A DNA stretch of 64,000 nucleotides from Bacillus sp. Marseille-P3661 (GCF_900240995.1 NZ_LT965954.1:905135-969134); one strand, 5' to 3'. Positions 9,780-20,154 are shown, counted from the stretch's first letter. Numbers and translations are program-made. The notes: a model not told the origin generated them from the letters alone.

Positions 9780-9798
9780 ATATACAATATATTCAAAA

Positions 9799-9830
9799 GC
9801 CAGGTATAAAAGTCCATACCTGGCCTTTCT
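9799..9830 (+). terminator. hemL terminator
   Basis: GCCAGGTAT (9799-9807) and ATACCTGGC (9816-9824) form a perfect 9-bp stem followed by CTTTCTTTT. Confidence 0.85.
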
Positions 9831-9842
9831 TTTATCTTTTAG

Positions 9843-9856
9843 TGAAAACGCTTACA
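9843..9856 (+). promoter_or_regulatory. perfect cre site (CcpA operator)
   Basis: TGAAAACGCTTACA fits every defined position of the cre consensus TGnAAnCGnTnnCA. It lies 216 bp before the glutamate synthase start, in a gap that otherwise holds only AT-rich sequence, suggesting carbon-catabolite control of that gene. Confidence 0.65.
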
Positions 9857-10041
9857 GGACAAGGGTTCCGGTGACCACAGATACCATTTTTAGATTACTT
9901 TCATCGAATATTTGCATCAATAATAGAATTGATTTTATGTATATCGCGTGCTATGATTAGAACTACGATTCTGGAAATCTGAAGTTTTAGAAAACTCTTA
10001 AAGTTTATAATTTCATATTTCAATCCGTACTAAATCTCATT

Positions 10042-10064
10042 GGAGGTGAAGGCCATAATAGGCC
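10042..10064 (+). promoter_or_regulatory. distant ribosome site plus small hairpin before the glutamate synthase gene
   Basis: The only good Shine-Dalgarno (GGAGGTGAA, from 10042) is 25 nt before the ATG at 10072, far beyond normal spacing. Between them GGCC-ATAATA-GGCC (10051-10064) can fold, which would bring the effective spacing down to about 11 nt. Confidence 0.45.
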
Positions 10065-10071
10065 AAATATA

Positions 10072-13000
10072 ATGAAAAAAAATTGGAGTCCTGCTTTATT
10101 TAGAGAATTTTACAACTCAGAGCATGATGCCTGCGGGATTGTATCATGTATTGAAAAGCGCCGAATCCCAACAAAAACAAATATTGATTTAGTTATCGAC
10201 GCTTTATGTACAATGAACCATCGCGCAGGCTTCATCAATGGCGAAGGTGATGGTGTAGGTGTACACATTGATATCCCTCGTGCATTATGGAAGGAAAAAT
10301 TGGCAAACGCAGATCTTGATTCAACAATTGTAGATCGCCAAGATTTTGTTGTTGGACATGTGTTTATTAGTCGTGACGGAAATGCAAAAGAAATTAAAGA
10401 TAACATTAAAGCATTATTAGCAAAGGATTCTTTTGATCTAGTATTCGAAACAGATCAAGTCACATCCTCATCCGCCCTAGGTCCCATTGCAATTCAGCAA
10501 GAACCCGTTTTTTGGCAATTTGCTCTATTACCACAAAATAACTCTGTTAATCTAGCACAAGCTTTATTTGAGCTAATCATTGAAATGGAAAACAACTACC
10601 CTGTTCATGTAGCATCTCTTAGTAATCACCACGCTGTTTACAAAGTATTAGGTGCTGGTGATATCTTACCAAAATTTTATCATGACTTAGCAAACCCACT
10701 CGTTTCTTCAACAATGACGTTAGGACATAATCGATATTCAACGAACACATTATCCAACTTCTTTCGTGTTCAACCATTTGCTGTTTTGGGTCATAACGGA
10801 GAGATCAATACAATCTCAAAACTCCGCGATGAAGCAGAGATGGTTAATGTACCTTTAACAGATGGCGGAAGTGATTCACAAGACTTGGACCGCACAATTC
10901 ATACTTTTATTTCAAGAGACGGTTTTAGCTTATTTGAAGCATTAGATATTTTATTCCCGCCAATTATTAATGAAATTAAAGCTTATCCATCTCATTTACA
11001 GGATTTATATACTTATATTCGTGAAGCATGGGGACACTTTGCACAGGGTCCAGCAGGTATTATTTCCCGCTATGCAGACGAAGCTGTTTTCAGTCTTGAT
11101 GCATTAGGCTTACGTCCACTTTGGATGGTACAAACTGAAACATCTTACATCTTCGCTTCAGAACCTGGGATTTTAACTTCAAGCGAATACGTTGCAGAAC
11201 CAAAACCTTTTTCACCTGGTGAAAAAGTAGGCTTAAAATGGGACGAAAATGGTGATATTCAAGTATTCTATCATCATGAATATCAGGAAGAAGTTTATAA
11301 GAGAATGAGTCAACGCTTAAATATAAAAAAAGCGAGCGCTCGGTTAGCATCACCTAAATACGATGCAAGTCTAGTTGCTCCGGTTCTTGCAAAGGTTACA
11401 GATGGCCAATATTCAGCGTTTGGTTGGGATCGCGAGCATATTCAATTAATTGAACAAATGGCTGAAAAAGGTGCAGAACCAATTCGTTCTTTAGGTCATG
11501 ACGCACCGCTTGCCGCAATTCAAACTAATCGAAAAAACATTGCTGACTTTATTAAAGAAAGTGTTGCTGTAGTTACAAACCCTGCTATTGACCGTGACCG
11601 TGAAACTGAACATTTCTCAACTCGTACAGTTATTGGAAAACGTCCTTCTTTATTTAAAAATGAAGCGAGTTTCAATGTAGTAGAATTATTTTCTCCTATT
11701 TTACTAGAAGGTCAAGTTGCAGTTAGTCTTTCAACTGAATTAGACCATCCTTCCTACAATCAACTGATTGAAAATTTTGGTAAAAAAGGACTTGTAAAAA
11801 TAATTTCAGCTACATTTACTGAAGAGGAAACTGTATCTCAAGCTTTAGAACGTTTAGGTAATGAGGCAGAGGAAGCAATTAATAATGGAGCAGCATTAAT
11901 TGTTTTAGATGATGCTAAAGCACATCAAAATGGAGAATTATGGTTAGACCCACACCTTCTTATATCTGCAGTGGATCAAGCATTAGTTGCTAAAAATATC
12001 CGCCGTGAAGCTTCATTGGTAATTCGTTCTGGTGCAATACGCTCATTACATGACCTTATTCTTGCATTTGGTTTAGGTGCAGATGCCATTAGTCCATATT
12101 TAATGTTCTCTACTGTTGCATCTGAAGATAATACACCTGTTAAAAACCTATTTAGTGCACTAACCAAAGGTCTTGAAAAAGTTATTTCAACAATCGGTAT
12201 CCATGAGTTACGCGGCTACGACAGACTATTCTCTGCAATAGGTTTACATGAAGATCTTGCTAGCATCTTGAAAGTTGTAAACTTCCTAGGTTCAAATGAA
12301 ATCAGTTATAATTTTGATTCACTGAAGGCAGACAGCCAAGCTAGGCATAATGATTATATTGACGAAAAGTCAAAACCCGGTAAAACATTCCATGTATTAC
12401 CACGTATTTGGAAGGCAGTTGGAGAAGTTGCTCGCTCTGGCTCTTATGATGCGTACCGTGAAAAACTAGACGAGTTAGAAACGACTAACCCAACAACTAT
12501 CCGTCATTTTGCAGATTTAAAAGTGTCTTCTACCCCAGTTGATCCAAGCAAAGTAAAGATCGGAATTAAAGATCATGATTTACCATTTATCATCAGTTCG
12601 ATGTCATTCGGTTCTCAAAATGAAATTGCGTTCCGCTCTTATGCTGAAGCTGCTGACAGATTAAATATGATTAGCTTAAATGGTGAGGGCGGAGAAATCA
12701 AAGACATGCTTGGTAAATATCCAAAGACTCGTGGACAACAAGTTGCATCAGGTCGTTTTGGTGTTAATGCTGAGCTATTAAACTCTTCTAACTTATTAGA
12801 AATTAAAATTGGTCAAGGTGCAAAGCCTGGTGAAGGTGGTCACTTACCTGGTTCTAAAGTAACAGCGAAAATTGCTGAAGCACGTAACGCAACAATCGGT
12901 TCTGACTTAATTTCACCATCCAATAACCATGACATTTATTCTATTGAAGATTTAGAGCAAATGGTTACTGAGTTAAAAACAGCAAATGATCAAGCAAAGG

Positions 13001-14550
13001 TTATTGTAAAAGTTCCGATCGTACCTAACATTGGTACAATTGCTGTTGGTATAGCAAAAGCAGGTGCTGACATTATTAACCTTAGTGGATTTGATGGTGG
13101 TACAGGTGCTGCTCGTATCCATGCATTACAAAATGTAGGATTACCTGCTGAAATAGGTGTTAAAGCAGCACACAATGCATTAATTGAAGCTGGAATGCGC
13201 CATAAGGTTGAACTTTGGGCAGACGGTGGCTTAAAGAGTGCGAAAGATGTAATTAAGGTGATGCTGCTTGGCGCAAACCGCGTTGGTTTCGGTACGCTTT
13301 CGATGATTGCAGTTGGTTGTACAACTTGCCGTGGCTGTCACCTAGACACTTGTCACGTTGGTATCGCAACACAAATTGAATCAGAAGTACAAGCGAAAGA
13401 GCACGGCCTACGTCGTTTTGTTCCACGTAAATATGAGCCATCTGTAGAAGGCTTAATGAATATGTTCACTGCATTTGGTGAAGAGTTAAAGAGATTAACA
13501 GCATCCCTTGGTTTTGAAAATCTACAAGATATCGTAGGACGTTCTGATTTACTTGAACAAACACGTGGTAAAGACCAACTTGACTTATCACCAATGATTA
13601 AAACCTTAGAAATCAAAGAAATCGCGTACAAAGAAGTTGCTGCAGCTACTGAGGAAAAACAACTTGCTGCTGCTATCGCTGCAGGTGCAGAATACCTTGA
13701 TATAAACACACAAGAGCTGCTATCATCTCGTGATTTCCAATCTATAACATCAGAGCAACGTGTACTCGGAGGAAGGGTATCTTGTCATCGCGTTCGAAAT
13801 CGTTTAGATGGCTCTTATAAGGAATTACCAGAACTATCGTTACGTTACCTAAACGGATCTATTCCAGGTAATGGTCTAGGAGCTTACAATACTAAGGGCA
13901 TTAGCATCCAAGTAGAAGGCGGTGCCCAAGACGGCATTGGTAAAACTGCATTTGGCGGTGGCATTTATATCTTTAAAGCTAAAGGTAAAAATGGCCAATA
14001 CTATAATGGATCTGTTGGTAAAGGATTCGGTTATGGTGCACAAAAAGGTTCTCTATTCGTTCAAGGTAATGCCGACGCACGTGCCGGAATTCGCTTATCA
14101 GGTGCTGATATGATTATTGGCGGCCGTTTAACGACCCCTATTCCTGAAAAAGAATACGGAAAAATCGGTGTAAATGCTAATATTAAAGGTTTTGCTTTTG
14201 AATATATGACAAATGGACGCGGCTTAGTTCTTGGCGATCCAGGTCCATGGATTTGTGCAGGTATGACTGGTGGGGCTGTTTACTTAAGACATCAACCTGA
14301 AATGGGCTTAACTAAAGATGCATTACAACGTCGTATTGCTAAAGGTGCAGTTGTTTCAATCCAACCTCTTTCTAAGAAGGGGATTGAAGATGTTAAAGAA
14401 TTATTAACAAACTATATTGAGCAGCTAAAAGCACACAACCAAGATGAAGAAGCTAAAGAAGTATCTGCATTGCTTGAAAATACTGAAGCTAATTTCTTAG
14501 AAATAGTTCCTTCTAAAGAGCAAGCTGACCCTTCAATTGCAACAGAATAA
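10072..14550 (+). CDS. glutamate synthase large subunit-like protein
   Basis: Large multidomain enzyme of 1492 residues: an N-terminal class II glutamine amidotransferase domain (nucleophile C21 in HDACGIVS), a central linker domain, an FMN-binding synthase domain with the 3Fe-4S cysteines near 1083-1094 (CTTCRGCHLDTC), and a C-terminal GXGXG beta-helix. It would move the glutamine amide to 2-oxoglutarate, giving two glutamates. No small (NADPH) subunit gene is adjacent, so the electron donor is unclear. It resembles the shorter GltB-like form seen in some Bacillus species rather than B. subtilis GltA. Confidence 0.88.
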   Translation: MKKNWSPALFREFYNSEHDACGIVSCIEKRRIPTKTNIDLVIDALCTMNHRAGFINGEGDGVGVHIDIPRALWKEKLANADLDSTIVDRQDFVVGHVFISRDGNAKEIKDNIKALLAKDSFDLVFETDQVTSSSALGPIAIQQEPVFWQFALLPQNNSVNLAQALFELIIEMENNYPVHVASLSNHHAVYKVLGAGDILPKFYHDLANPLVSSTMTLGHNRYSTNTLSNFFRVQPFAVLGHNGEINTISKLRDEAEMVNVPLTDGGSDSQDLDRTIHTFISRDGFSLFEALDILFPPIINEIKAYPSHLQDLYTYIREAWGHFAQGPAGIISRYADEAVFSLDALGLRPLWMVQTETSYIFASEPGILTSSEYVAEPKPFSPGEKVGLKWDENGDIQVFYHHEYQEEVYKRMSQRLNIKKASARLASPKYDASLVAPVLAKVTDGQYSAFGWDREHIQLIEQMAEKGAEPIRSLGHDAPLAAIQTNRKNIADFIKESVAVVTNPAIDRDRETEHFSTRTVIGKRPSLFKNEASFNVVELFSPILLEGQVAVSLSTELDHPSYNQLIENFGKKGLVKIISATFTEEETVSQALERLGNEAEEAINNGAALIVLDDAKAHQNGELWLDPHLLISAVDQALVAKNIRREASLVIRSGAIRSLHDLILAFGLGADAISPYLMFSTVASEDNTPVKNLFSALTKGLEKVISTIGIHELRGYDRLFSAIGLHEDLASILKVVNFLGSNEISYNFDSLKADSQARHNDYIDEKSKPGKTFHVLPRIWKAVGEVARSGSYDAYREKLDELETTNPTTIRHFADLKVSSTPVDPSKVKIGIKDHDLPFIISSMSFGSQNEIAFRSYAEAADRLNMISLNGEGGEIKDMLGKYPKTRGQQVASGRFGVNAELLNSSNLLEIKIGQGAKPGEGGHLPGSKVTAKIAEARNATIGSDLISPSNNHDIYSIEDLEQMVTELKTANDQAKVIVKVPIVPNIGTIAVGIAKAGADIINLSGFDGGTGAARIHALQNVGLPAEIGVKAAHNALIEAGMRHKVELWADGGLKSAKDVIKVMLLGANRVGFGTLSMIAVGCTTCRGCHLDTCHVGIATQIESEVQAKEHGLRRFVPRKYEPSVEGLMNMFTAFGEELKRLTASLGFENLQDIVGRSDLLEQTRGKDQLDLSPMIKTLEIKEIAYKEVAAATEEKQLAAAIAAGAEYLDINTQELLSSRDFQSITSEQRVLGGRVSCHRVRNRLDGSYKELPELSLRYLNGSIPGNGLGAYNTKGISIQVEGGAQDGIGKTAFGGGIYIFKAKGKNGQYYNGSVGKGFGYGAQKGSLFVQGNADARAGIRLSGADMIIGGRLTTPIPEKEYGKIGVNANIKGFAFEYMTNGRGLVLGDPGPWICAGMTGGAVYLRHQPEMGLTKDALQRRIAKGAVVSIQPLSKKGIEDVKELLTNYIEQLKAHNQDEEAKEVSALLENTEANFLEIVPSKEQADPSIATE

Positions 14551-14645
14551 TTTTTTTTAATGCAATTATTTCATTCAAAAAACCTCGTTGGTCAAACTAA
14601 CAGGTATACTTCAGAGGTGCAAACATTGTAAAACACATAGGAAAG

Positions 14646-14684
14646 CGCACTTGAATTCACTTTATAATTCATAGTGCGTTTTTT
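14646..14684 (+). terminator. terminator after the glutamate synthase gene
   Basis: CGCACT (14646-14651) pairs with AGTGCG (14673-14678), with an inner GAAT/ATTC pairing, followed by six T. It lies about 100 bp after the stop codon. Confidence 0.65.
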
Positions 14685-14831
14685 ATTGATTTATAAACAT
14701 TTTGGCGAATTTTAATAACTTATCGTCTCCTAATTCACATAGTAAATCACAGGGTATGAAATAAATAATGGAGGGTGCTTGATTTTGAGATTTAGTATGT
14801 AGATTATAATTGAGTAACCAGAGTTAGTAAT

Positions 14832-15021
14832 AATAAGCGGAGATTTTTCGGTTAAACAGCAGGATAGAGCTTGGTTTGAGGTATATAAGCGGAGATTTTC
14901 CGATTAAGCAAAGCAAAGGTACCCATTTTTACGTTTTTCGAGTAAATAGGCGGAATCTTTCCGTCTATTTAAGCTATTTTCAGTACTATTTCCTAATTAA
15001 GCGAAATTTCTCCGCTTATAT
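14832..15021. repeat. four degenerate copies of an AAGCGGAGATTTTTCCG motif
   Basis: This is the middle of an 866-bp stretch without genes (14551-15416). Near 14834, 14887, 14948 and 14999 a 20-25 bp motif recurs (TAAGCGGAGATTTTTCGG and variants, some reading as an inverted repeat with CCGCTTA). The copies are 50-60 bp apart. Such intergenic repeats are common in related genomes; the function is unknown. Confidence 0.5.
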
Positions 15022-15089
15022 ATCAAACTCTCTTTAGCATCTAATGAAATTAGACAACTTACGGGTGGTTTCGGGGAAAAATGAAAAGT

Positions 15090-15130
15090 AAAAAGGGATT
15101 AGAGATATTGCATCTCTAATCCTTTTTTAC
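15090..15130. terminator. strong bidirectional hairpin
   Basis: GGATTAGAGAT (about 15096-15106) pairs with ATCTCTAATCC (15112-15122), flanked by an A-run and a T-run. No gene end is adjacent, so it may belong to a short unannotated transcript or be a relic. Confidence 0.6.
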
Positions 15131-15416
15131 TGTGAAGTTTATGTGATTTGCTAATTTGATTCGGGCTGCAATTTACCGTTTTGTACCTCACAAGTAAACC
15201 CGTTATGGTCAAACGAGGTTTTTTTGTTTATTATATTTAGCAAAACTTGTAAATGATATTAATGACCTTGGATTTTCTAATTAAATACACATAAAATATT
15301 ATTAGTGTTTTACATTATTTTTCCTAATTTTTTCTTGAACCTCCAAGCAAATCATTGTATAGTTGCATTTATGACTGTTTAGAAAGCGCAAGCGCATAGC
15401 CTTTAGAGAAAGGATT

Positions 15417-16514
15417 TTGAATCTATATATGAAACTAGGTGCCCGAATACTTAAGACAGGGATTGCAGTCACATTAGCAATCTACGTCGCTAAATTAGTT
15501 GGAATCCCTTCCCCTGCATTTGCTGGAATCGCGGCTTTATTTGCAATTCAACCATCTATATATCGTACATACCAATCTATAATTGAACAAGTCCAAGGAA
15601 ATGTGATTGGTGCAATCATGGCTATATTATTTTCAATCATGTTTGGACATGATCCTTTTGTAATTGGTTTAACTGTTATTATTGTAATCTCAATTATTCT
15701 TCGCTTAAAACTTGAGAGTACCATCTCATTAGCCATTGTAACAGTCGTTGCAATAATGGAAAGTCCTAGCGAAACATTTATACAGTTTGCTTTATATCGT
15801 TTTTCAGCTATCATGATCGGGGTTTTCGCATCTTTTATTGTAAACTTGCTGTTTATTCCACCAAAATACGAACCAAAGCTTTACCATAAGATTGTTGATA
15901 TAACAGAAGAAATCTTCAAATATATTCGTGTTAGCTTAACAAATGCATCCGAGTATTCAATATTAAAAGATGATATTGATCGCTTAAAAGAAAGAACCGT
16001 AAAAATGGAAAACCTCTATCTTTTTTATAAAGAAGAACGACAATATTTCCGTAAAAAGCATTTTGTAAAAGCACGGAAACTTGTTTTATTTAGACAGATG
16101 ATGATATCCACATCAATTTCATTAAACTTATTACGGAAACTGCATAAGCTCGAAAACGATTATCATCAATTACCTGTTTCCTTACAACAAATGATTAAAG
16201 AAAATATCGATAGTTTAACAACCTATCACGAACAGTTACTTTTTAAGTACATTGGTAAAATTCGTTCCAATCCAACAAATTCGTTAATAGCTGATCTATC
16301 GAACCAAAAAGATCAAACTATTAAAGCCTTTATGGAACTTTACTCTCAACAGAACGATTACGAGCAACAAATTTGGCTGCACGTTCTTCCTTTACTAACA
16401 ATCATCACTGAATATCACGATACATTAGAACACCTAGATCAATTAATCGACAGTTTTCAGAATTACCATAAAGAAGATAATGAAGTAAATATCACAGAAA
16501 AAGAGGAAGAATGA
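15417..16514 (+). CDS. aromatic acid exporter family membrane protein (YqjA/FUSC-like)
   Basis: Membrane protein of 365 residues with about five hydrophobic segments in the first 150 residues, then a long helical cytosolic region. This is the layout of the ArAE_1/DUF939 family typified by B. subtilis YqjA. It starts at TTG 15417 or, more in line with family N-termini (MKLGAR), ATG 15429; neither has an ideally placed ribosome site. The role (efflux of organic acids) is inferred only from family naming. A long hairpin overlaps the stop codon. Confidence 0.72.
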   Translation: MNLYMKLGARILKTGIAVTLAIYVAKLVGIPSPAFAGIAALFAIQPSIYRTYQSIIEQVQGNVIGAIMAILFSIMFGHDPFVIGLTVIIVISIILRLKLESTISLAIVTVVAIMESPSETFIQFALYRFSAIMIGVFASFIVNLLFIPPKYEPKLYHKIVDITEEIFKYIRVSLTNASEYSILKDDIDRLKERTVKMENLYLFYKEERQYFRKKHFVKARKLVLFRQMMISTSISLNLLRKLHKLENDYHQLPVSLQQMIKENIDSLTTYHEQLLFKYIGKIRSNPTNSLIADLSNQKDQTIKAFMELYSQQNDYEQQIWLHVLPLLTIITEYHDTLEHLDQLIDSFQNYHKEDNEVNITEKEEE

Positions 16515-16557
16515 GGGTAGCGCAAGATTTTATTGCGTTCCCTCATTCTTCACTTTT
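16506..16557 (+). terminator. terminator overlapping the end of the exporter gene
   Basis: GAAGAATGAGGG (16506-16517) pairs with CCCTCATTCTTC (16540-16551), with a further CGCAA/TTGCG stem inside. The left arm contains the last codons and the stop codon. A short T-run follows at 16554. Confidence 0.6.
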
Positions 16558-16642
16558 TGGCACACTTGTGGCTATTCTGTATCCTGTAATCGTAGTAATC
16601 AAAGAAAAATAAAAAAGCATCGAAACAAAGTTATCATTTGCT

Positions 16643-18436
16643 TCAATGCTTGCCACCTAAGATAATTGTTTTATCGATTTCTGGATTAATATCATCAAGT
16701 TGCTGAACTTTAAACAAGTTATAGTAACTACCCCTCAATTTCATTAATTCATCATGCCTTCCAACCTCTTTAATTTCACCGTGCTCAATTAATACAATTC
16801 GATCGGCATGTGTAATCGTTGCAAGGCGATGTGCAACAATAAAGGTTGTACGGTCTTTTGCCAGTTTATCTAACGCTTCCTGTATTAGGTGTTCACTTTC
16901 TAAATCCAGGGCAGAGGTTGCCTCATCTAATACAAGAATCGGCGGGTTCTTTAGAAAGACCCGGGCGATTGCAACACGTTGTTTTTGTCCTCCAGACAGC
17001 TTTACACCGCGTTCACCTACTTTTGTATCATAACCATTAGGTAATTCCATAATAAAATCGTGTGCATTCGCTGCTTTAGCTGCTTGAATAACCTCTTCAT
17101 CAGTTGCATGAGGATTACCCATCAAAATATTCATTTTAACCGATTCACTAAATAATATGTTATCTTGTAACACCATACCAATTTTATCGCGTAGCGATCT
17201 TGCTTTTAAATCACGGATATCAATATTATCTAGCAAAATACGCCCTGATGTTACATCGTAGAATCGTGGGATTAAGCTTACAAGCGAAGACTTCCCCCCA
17301 CCACTCATCCCTACTAATGCAATTGTTTCTCCAGACTCAACACTTAAATTAACATTTTTTAAGACCTCTGACTCATCGTCGTTGTATTTAAAACCTACAT
17401 GATCAAACTTAATATTACCGCGGACTTCGTTTAGCTCAATTGCATTACTTTTATCTATAATATCGTATTCTTCATCAATAAATTCAAACATCCGATCCAT
17501 AGAAGCAATTGATTGCGTTAAGGTTGTTGATGAATTAACAAGCCTTCTTAACGGATTGTATAGTTTATCCATATAGGCAACAAATGCCACCATTGTACCT
17601 ACAGTTAAATTCCCCATAATAACTTCATAACCCGCAAATGCAATTACAATTAACGGAGCAATATCTGTTATTGTGTTTACGACAGCAAATGTTTTTGCAT
17701 TCCAACTCGTATGCTCTAATGCTTTATCGAGAAAATTTTTATTTTGTTTGTCAAACTCTTTTTGCTCGTAGGCTTCTAATGCAAAACTACGAATAACCGG
17801 TACACCTTGGACTCGCTCATGGAGATGCCCTTGGACCTCAGCTAGAGCTTGTGATCGTTTTCTAGTCAACATACGTAATCTTCCATAAAAATATTTAATG
17901 GAAAACCCATACAACGGGAATAGAATAATTGCTATGAACGTAAGCTTTATATTCATTGTAAACATAATGGCCATTGCGATAAAAATGGTCATCGTATCTA
18001 ACCAAACATTCATTAATCCGGTAATAACAAAGGTTTTGGTTTGCTCTACATCGTTAATAACCCTTGAGATAACTTCTCCGGCTTTTGTATTTGAATAATA
18101 TTTTAAGCTTAATTTTTGAATGTGGGCAAATAACTGATCGCGAATATCATATAAAATCTTACTAGCTGTCCATTGTGCATAATATTGGCGATAATACTCA
18201 ATTGGAGGTCGCAACACTAGAAAAATGAGAAATGCTATGCCCATCATTGTAAAAAGTTCATGTATTTTTTGATCATGCGCCATTGTATCATTGTAGATAA
18301 TATCATCTAGAACATACTTTAAAATGAGCGGCATTAACAGAGGGATTCCAAATTTTAAAAGACCAATTAATATGGTTATGAAGATCCTTGACTTATACGG
18401 ACTTACGAATTTTAAATACCGTTTTATACTGTCCAA
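16643..18436 (-). CDS. ygaD: ABC exporter, fused membrane and ATPase domains (YgaD-like)
   Basis: Half-size ABC exporter of 597 residues: an N-terminal six-helix membrane domain (about 1-310) and a C-terminal ATPase with Walker [11 protein letters not shown]-loop VLQDNILF, signature LSGGQKQR, Walker [13 protein letters not shown] and switch His in VAHRLAT. It probably works as a homodimer in the cell membrane, exporting lipids or drugs. It corresponds to YgaD of B. subtilis by sequence type and by position next to ygaC. The start codon is TTG with GGAG 7 nt upstream. Confidence 0.88.
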   Translation of the reverse strand: MDSIKRYLKFVSPYKSRIFITILIGLLKFGIPLLMPLILKYVLDDIIYNDTMAHDQKIHELFTMMGIAFLIFLVLRPPIEYYRQYYAQWTASKILYDIRDQLFAHIQKLSLKYYSNTKAGEVISRVINDVEQTKTFVITGLMNVWLDTMTIFIAMAIMFTMNIKLTFIAIILFPLYGFSIKYFYGRLRMLTRKRSQALAEVQGHLHERVQGVPVIRSFALEAYEQKEFDKQNKNFLDKALEHTSWNAKTFAVVNTITDIAPLIVIAFAGYEVIMGNLTVGTMVAFVAYMDKLYNPLRRLVNSSTTLTQSIASMDRMFEFIDEEYDIIDKSNAIELNEVRGNIKFDHVGFKYNDDESEVLKNVNLSVESGETIALVGMSGGGKSSLVSLIPRFYDVTSGRILLDNIDIRDLKARSLRDKIGMVLQDNILFSESVKMNILMGNPHATDEEVIQAAKAANAHDFIMELPNGYDTKVGERGVKLSGGQKQRVAIARVFLKNPPILVLDEATSALDLESEHLIQEALDKLAKDRTTFIVAHRLATITHADRIVLIEHGEIKEVGRHDELMKLRGSYYNLFKVQQLDDINPEIDKTIILGGKH

Positions 18437-18576
18437 AACAAAACTCCACCCTTCAGTTAGAGACCACTAATTCGGCTAAAACGAATCATGAGCACCTAAA
18501 GGTTTACTATTTTCTACCACAATCTTTTTAATAAAAAGCTGGCTCCCGCCTATCTTAGCGGAAGCCTCAATACATT

Positions 18577-19107
18577 CTAGGATCGATATGTTAAAAATCT
18601 TTCGTACCAATTATCTACAAAGTCTGGTGCAAACGGACCTTTACGTTGTCTAATCCAATGTATGAGGTCGTTTACATTTTTCTTTAAAATATAATCAATC
18701 TCCTCTGGATAATTCATTTCTCTCCTATGTAATTCATATTCATCTTCATCCAAAATATTATAAGTCATATCCGGAAAAACTTTAATATCTAAGTCATAAT
18801 CAATATATTTCAATACACCGCCATCCCATGCGAATGGAGAACTTAAGTTACAATAGTAATACACGCCATCCTGTCGGATCATTCCAATAATATTAAACCA
18901 ATGATCTGCATGAAAGTAACAAATTGCTGGTTCCCGTGTAATCCATGTTCGACCATCTGATTCAGTAACTAGCGTCCGATCATTCCCACCTATTCCAACC
19001 GTACGTGTCCCTTTTAGCAATGTAGTCTCTTCCCAAACACGGTGAATGTTCCCATTATGCTTATAGCTATGTATTTGTATTTTTGATCCGGCTTTGGGAA
19101 TGAACAT
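18577..19107 (-). CDS. ygaC: nucleoside tri-/diphosphate phosphatase-like protein, DUF402 (YgaC)
   Basis: DUF402/UPF0374 protein of 176 residues. A family member in Staphylococcus aureus (Ntdp) hydrolyses nucleoside tri- and diphosphates. The sequence shows the conserved beta-barrel region with acidic residues in [11 protein letters not shown] and DEDEYELHR. It lies just upstream of ygaD on the same strand, the B. subtilis order. No membrane segment. The downstream gap to ygaD (about 140 bp) shows no clear terminator. Confidence 0.86.
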   Translation of the reverse strand: MFIPKAGSKIQIHSYKHNGNIHRVWEETTLLKGTRTVGIGGNDRTLVTESDGRTWITREPAICYFHADHWFNIIGMIRQDGVYYYCNLSSPFAWDGGVLKYIDYDLDIKVFPDMTYNILDEDEYELHRREMNYPEEIDYILKKNVNDLIHWIRQRKGPFAPDFVDNWYERFLTYRS

Positions 19108-19344
19108 ACTTTCTCCTTTCTACTACGTTAACACTAGTTGATTTCACCAACTGAGCAAAATTTATAGTATTTTTTATATTTAACTTTTTAATTTACTTAG
19201 TTTGCTAATTATGCCTATTTTTTATTATTATAACGGTTTAAGCTTTAATTTAAAACTATTGTGATTTAAAATTTAGAAAAAGTCCGTTTTTTTATGTATA
19301 ATTATTAACTATTTATAAATAGACTCAATTGAATTCTTAAAGTA

Positions 19345-19390
19345 AACAAAAACACTCCCCACCACGAAAAGGTAGGGAGTGTTTTTGTTT
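19345..19390. terminator. very strong terminator after sspE
   Basis: A 16-bp perfect stem (AAACAAAAACACTCCC, 19345-19360, with GGGAGTGTTTTTGTTT, 19375-19390) lies just after the sspE stop. A/T tracts in the stem allow it to work on both strands. Confidence 0.85.
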
Positions 19391-19395
19391 ACTCA

Positions 19396-19572
19396 TTAAG
19401 AGTTTTGTGACTTGTTACGCTCTGCTTGAGCATTTTGTTGTCTTACTTCTTGTGCATTTGTTTCGCTAGCAAATTCTGTTCCGAATTGACCAGCACCTGC
19501 TTGACCAGCAGATTGAGCGTTTTGTTGTCTTACTTGTTGAATGTTAGTTCCTGCTTGAGTTTTTCTTGCCAT
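19396..19572 (-). CDS. sspE: gamma-type small acid-soluble spore protein
   Basis: Spore-core amino-acid storage protein of 58 residues, rich in Gln, Asn and Ala. It contains the Gpr protease site TEFASE and two copies of a VRQQNAQ block flanking it, the gamma-SASP pattern but with fewer repeats than B. subtilis SspE. The start at 19572 (MARKTQAG) has GGAGG 8 nt upstream; the frame runs further upstream but without family similarity. It is expected to be made in the forespore under sigma-G. Confidence 0.93.
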   Translation of the reverse strand: MARKTQAGTNIQQVRQQNAQSAGQAGAGQFGTEFASETNAQEVRQQNAQAERNKSQNS

Positions 19573-19631
19573 CGTAAACACCTCCGAATAATTTGGCAAG
19601 CCTACACATTGCTGTGTGACTTGTACGAAGT

Positions 19632-19661
19632 TATTTTGTTCGATTGTCATTTTTATATACA
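19632..19661 (-). promoter_or_regulatory. tentative sigma-G promoter of sspE
   Basis: On the minus strand TGTATA (19656-19661) and CAAAATA (19632-19638) are 17 bp apart, about 60 bp before the sspE start. The match to the sigma-G pattern (TGnATA / CATnnTA) is only partial. Confidence 0.3.
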
Positions 19662-19803
19662 CCTTTTTTAAATTACATTTTCATCTTAATCCAGAGCATA
19701 ACTTTCCTATAATTGAAAAAAATAAATAAGAAAAACTTTAATCTCCGATTGAAACATGGGTAAAAATATACCCAATTTTGTTAACAAAGGGGGACAAGAC
19801 AAG

Positions 19804-20031
19804 ATGTACGTTGGACGCGATATGACAGAATTATCTATGATGTCAAAAGATGATTGGAAAGATAGTGAATTAGCGTTTTTTCACAAATCACTTCAGCAAA
19901 TGACACCTTATTTAAATTCAGAGGGTGTTGCCATTCATAGAGATATCATTAAGGAAATTGAAAAACGTGGCGGTATAAATAACCATGAGGAAGCAGATTG
20001 GACACACGGAACTCGAATCCAATACGATTAG
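19804..20031 (+). CDS. yfhS: small conserved protein, YfhS-like
   Basis: 75-residue soluble protein beginning MYVGRDMTELSMMSK, of a Bacillales family I associate with B. subtilis YfhS from its length and its place between sspE and mutY. Function unknown; a sporulation link has been suggested from context only. The start at 19804 has GGGGG about 10 nt upstream. An in-frame ATG at 19756 would add 16 residues that do not look conserved. Confidence 0.7.
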   Translation: MYVGRDMTELSMMSKDDWKDSELAFFHKSLQQMTPYLNSEGVAIHRDIIKEIEKRGGINNHEEADWTHGTRIQYD

Positions 20032-20103
20032 ATAAATTGATGAATTTTTCGCGGACATCCATTCCGGTAATTGCCAAATAGAGATAATTGGCGGACAAAG
20101 GTA

Positions 20104-20144
20104 AATTAAAAGCGGAAGAGATGATACCTCTTCCGCTTTTAATT
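20104..20144. terminator. bidirectional terminator between yfhS and the L,D-transpeptidase gene
   Basis: AATTAAAAGCGGAAGAG (20104-20120) pairs perfectly with CTCTTCCGCTTTTAATT (20128-20144), loop of 7. It sits between convergent genes. Confidence 0.85.
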
Positions 20145-20154
20145 ATGATGAGCA

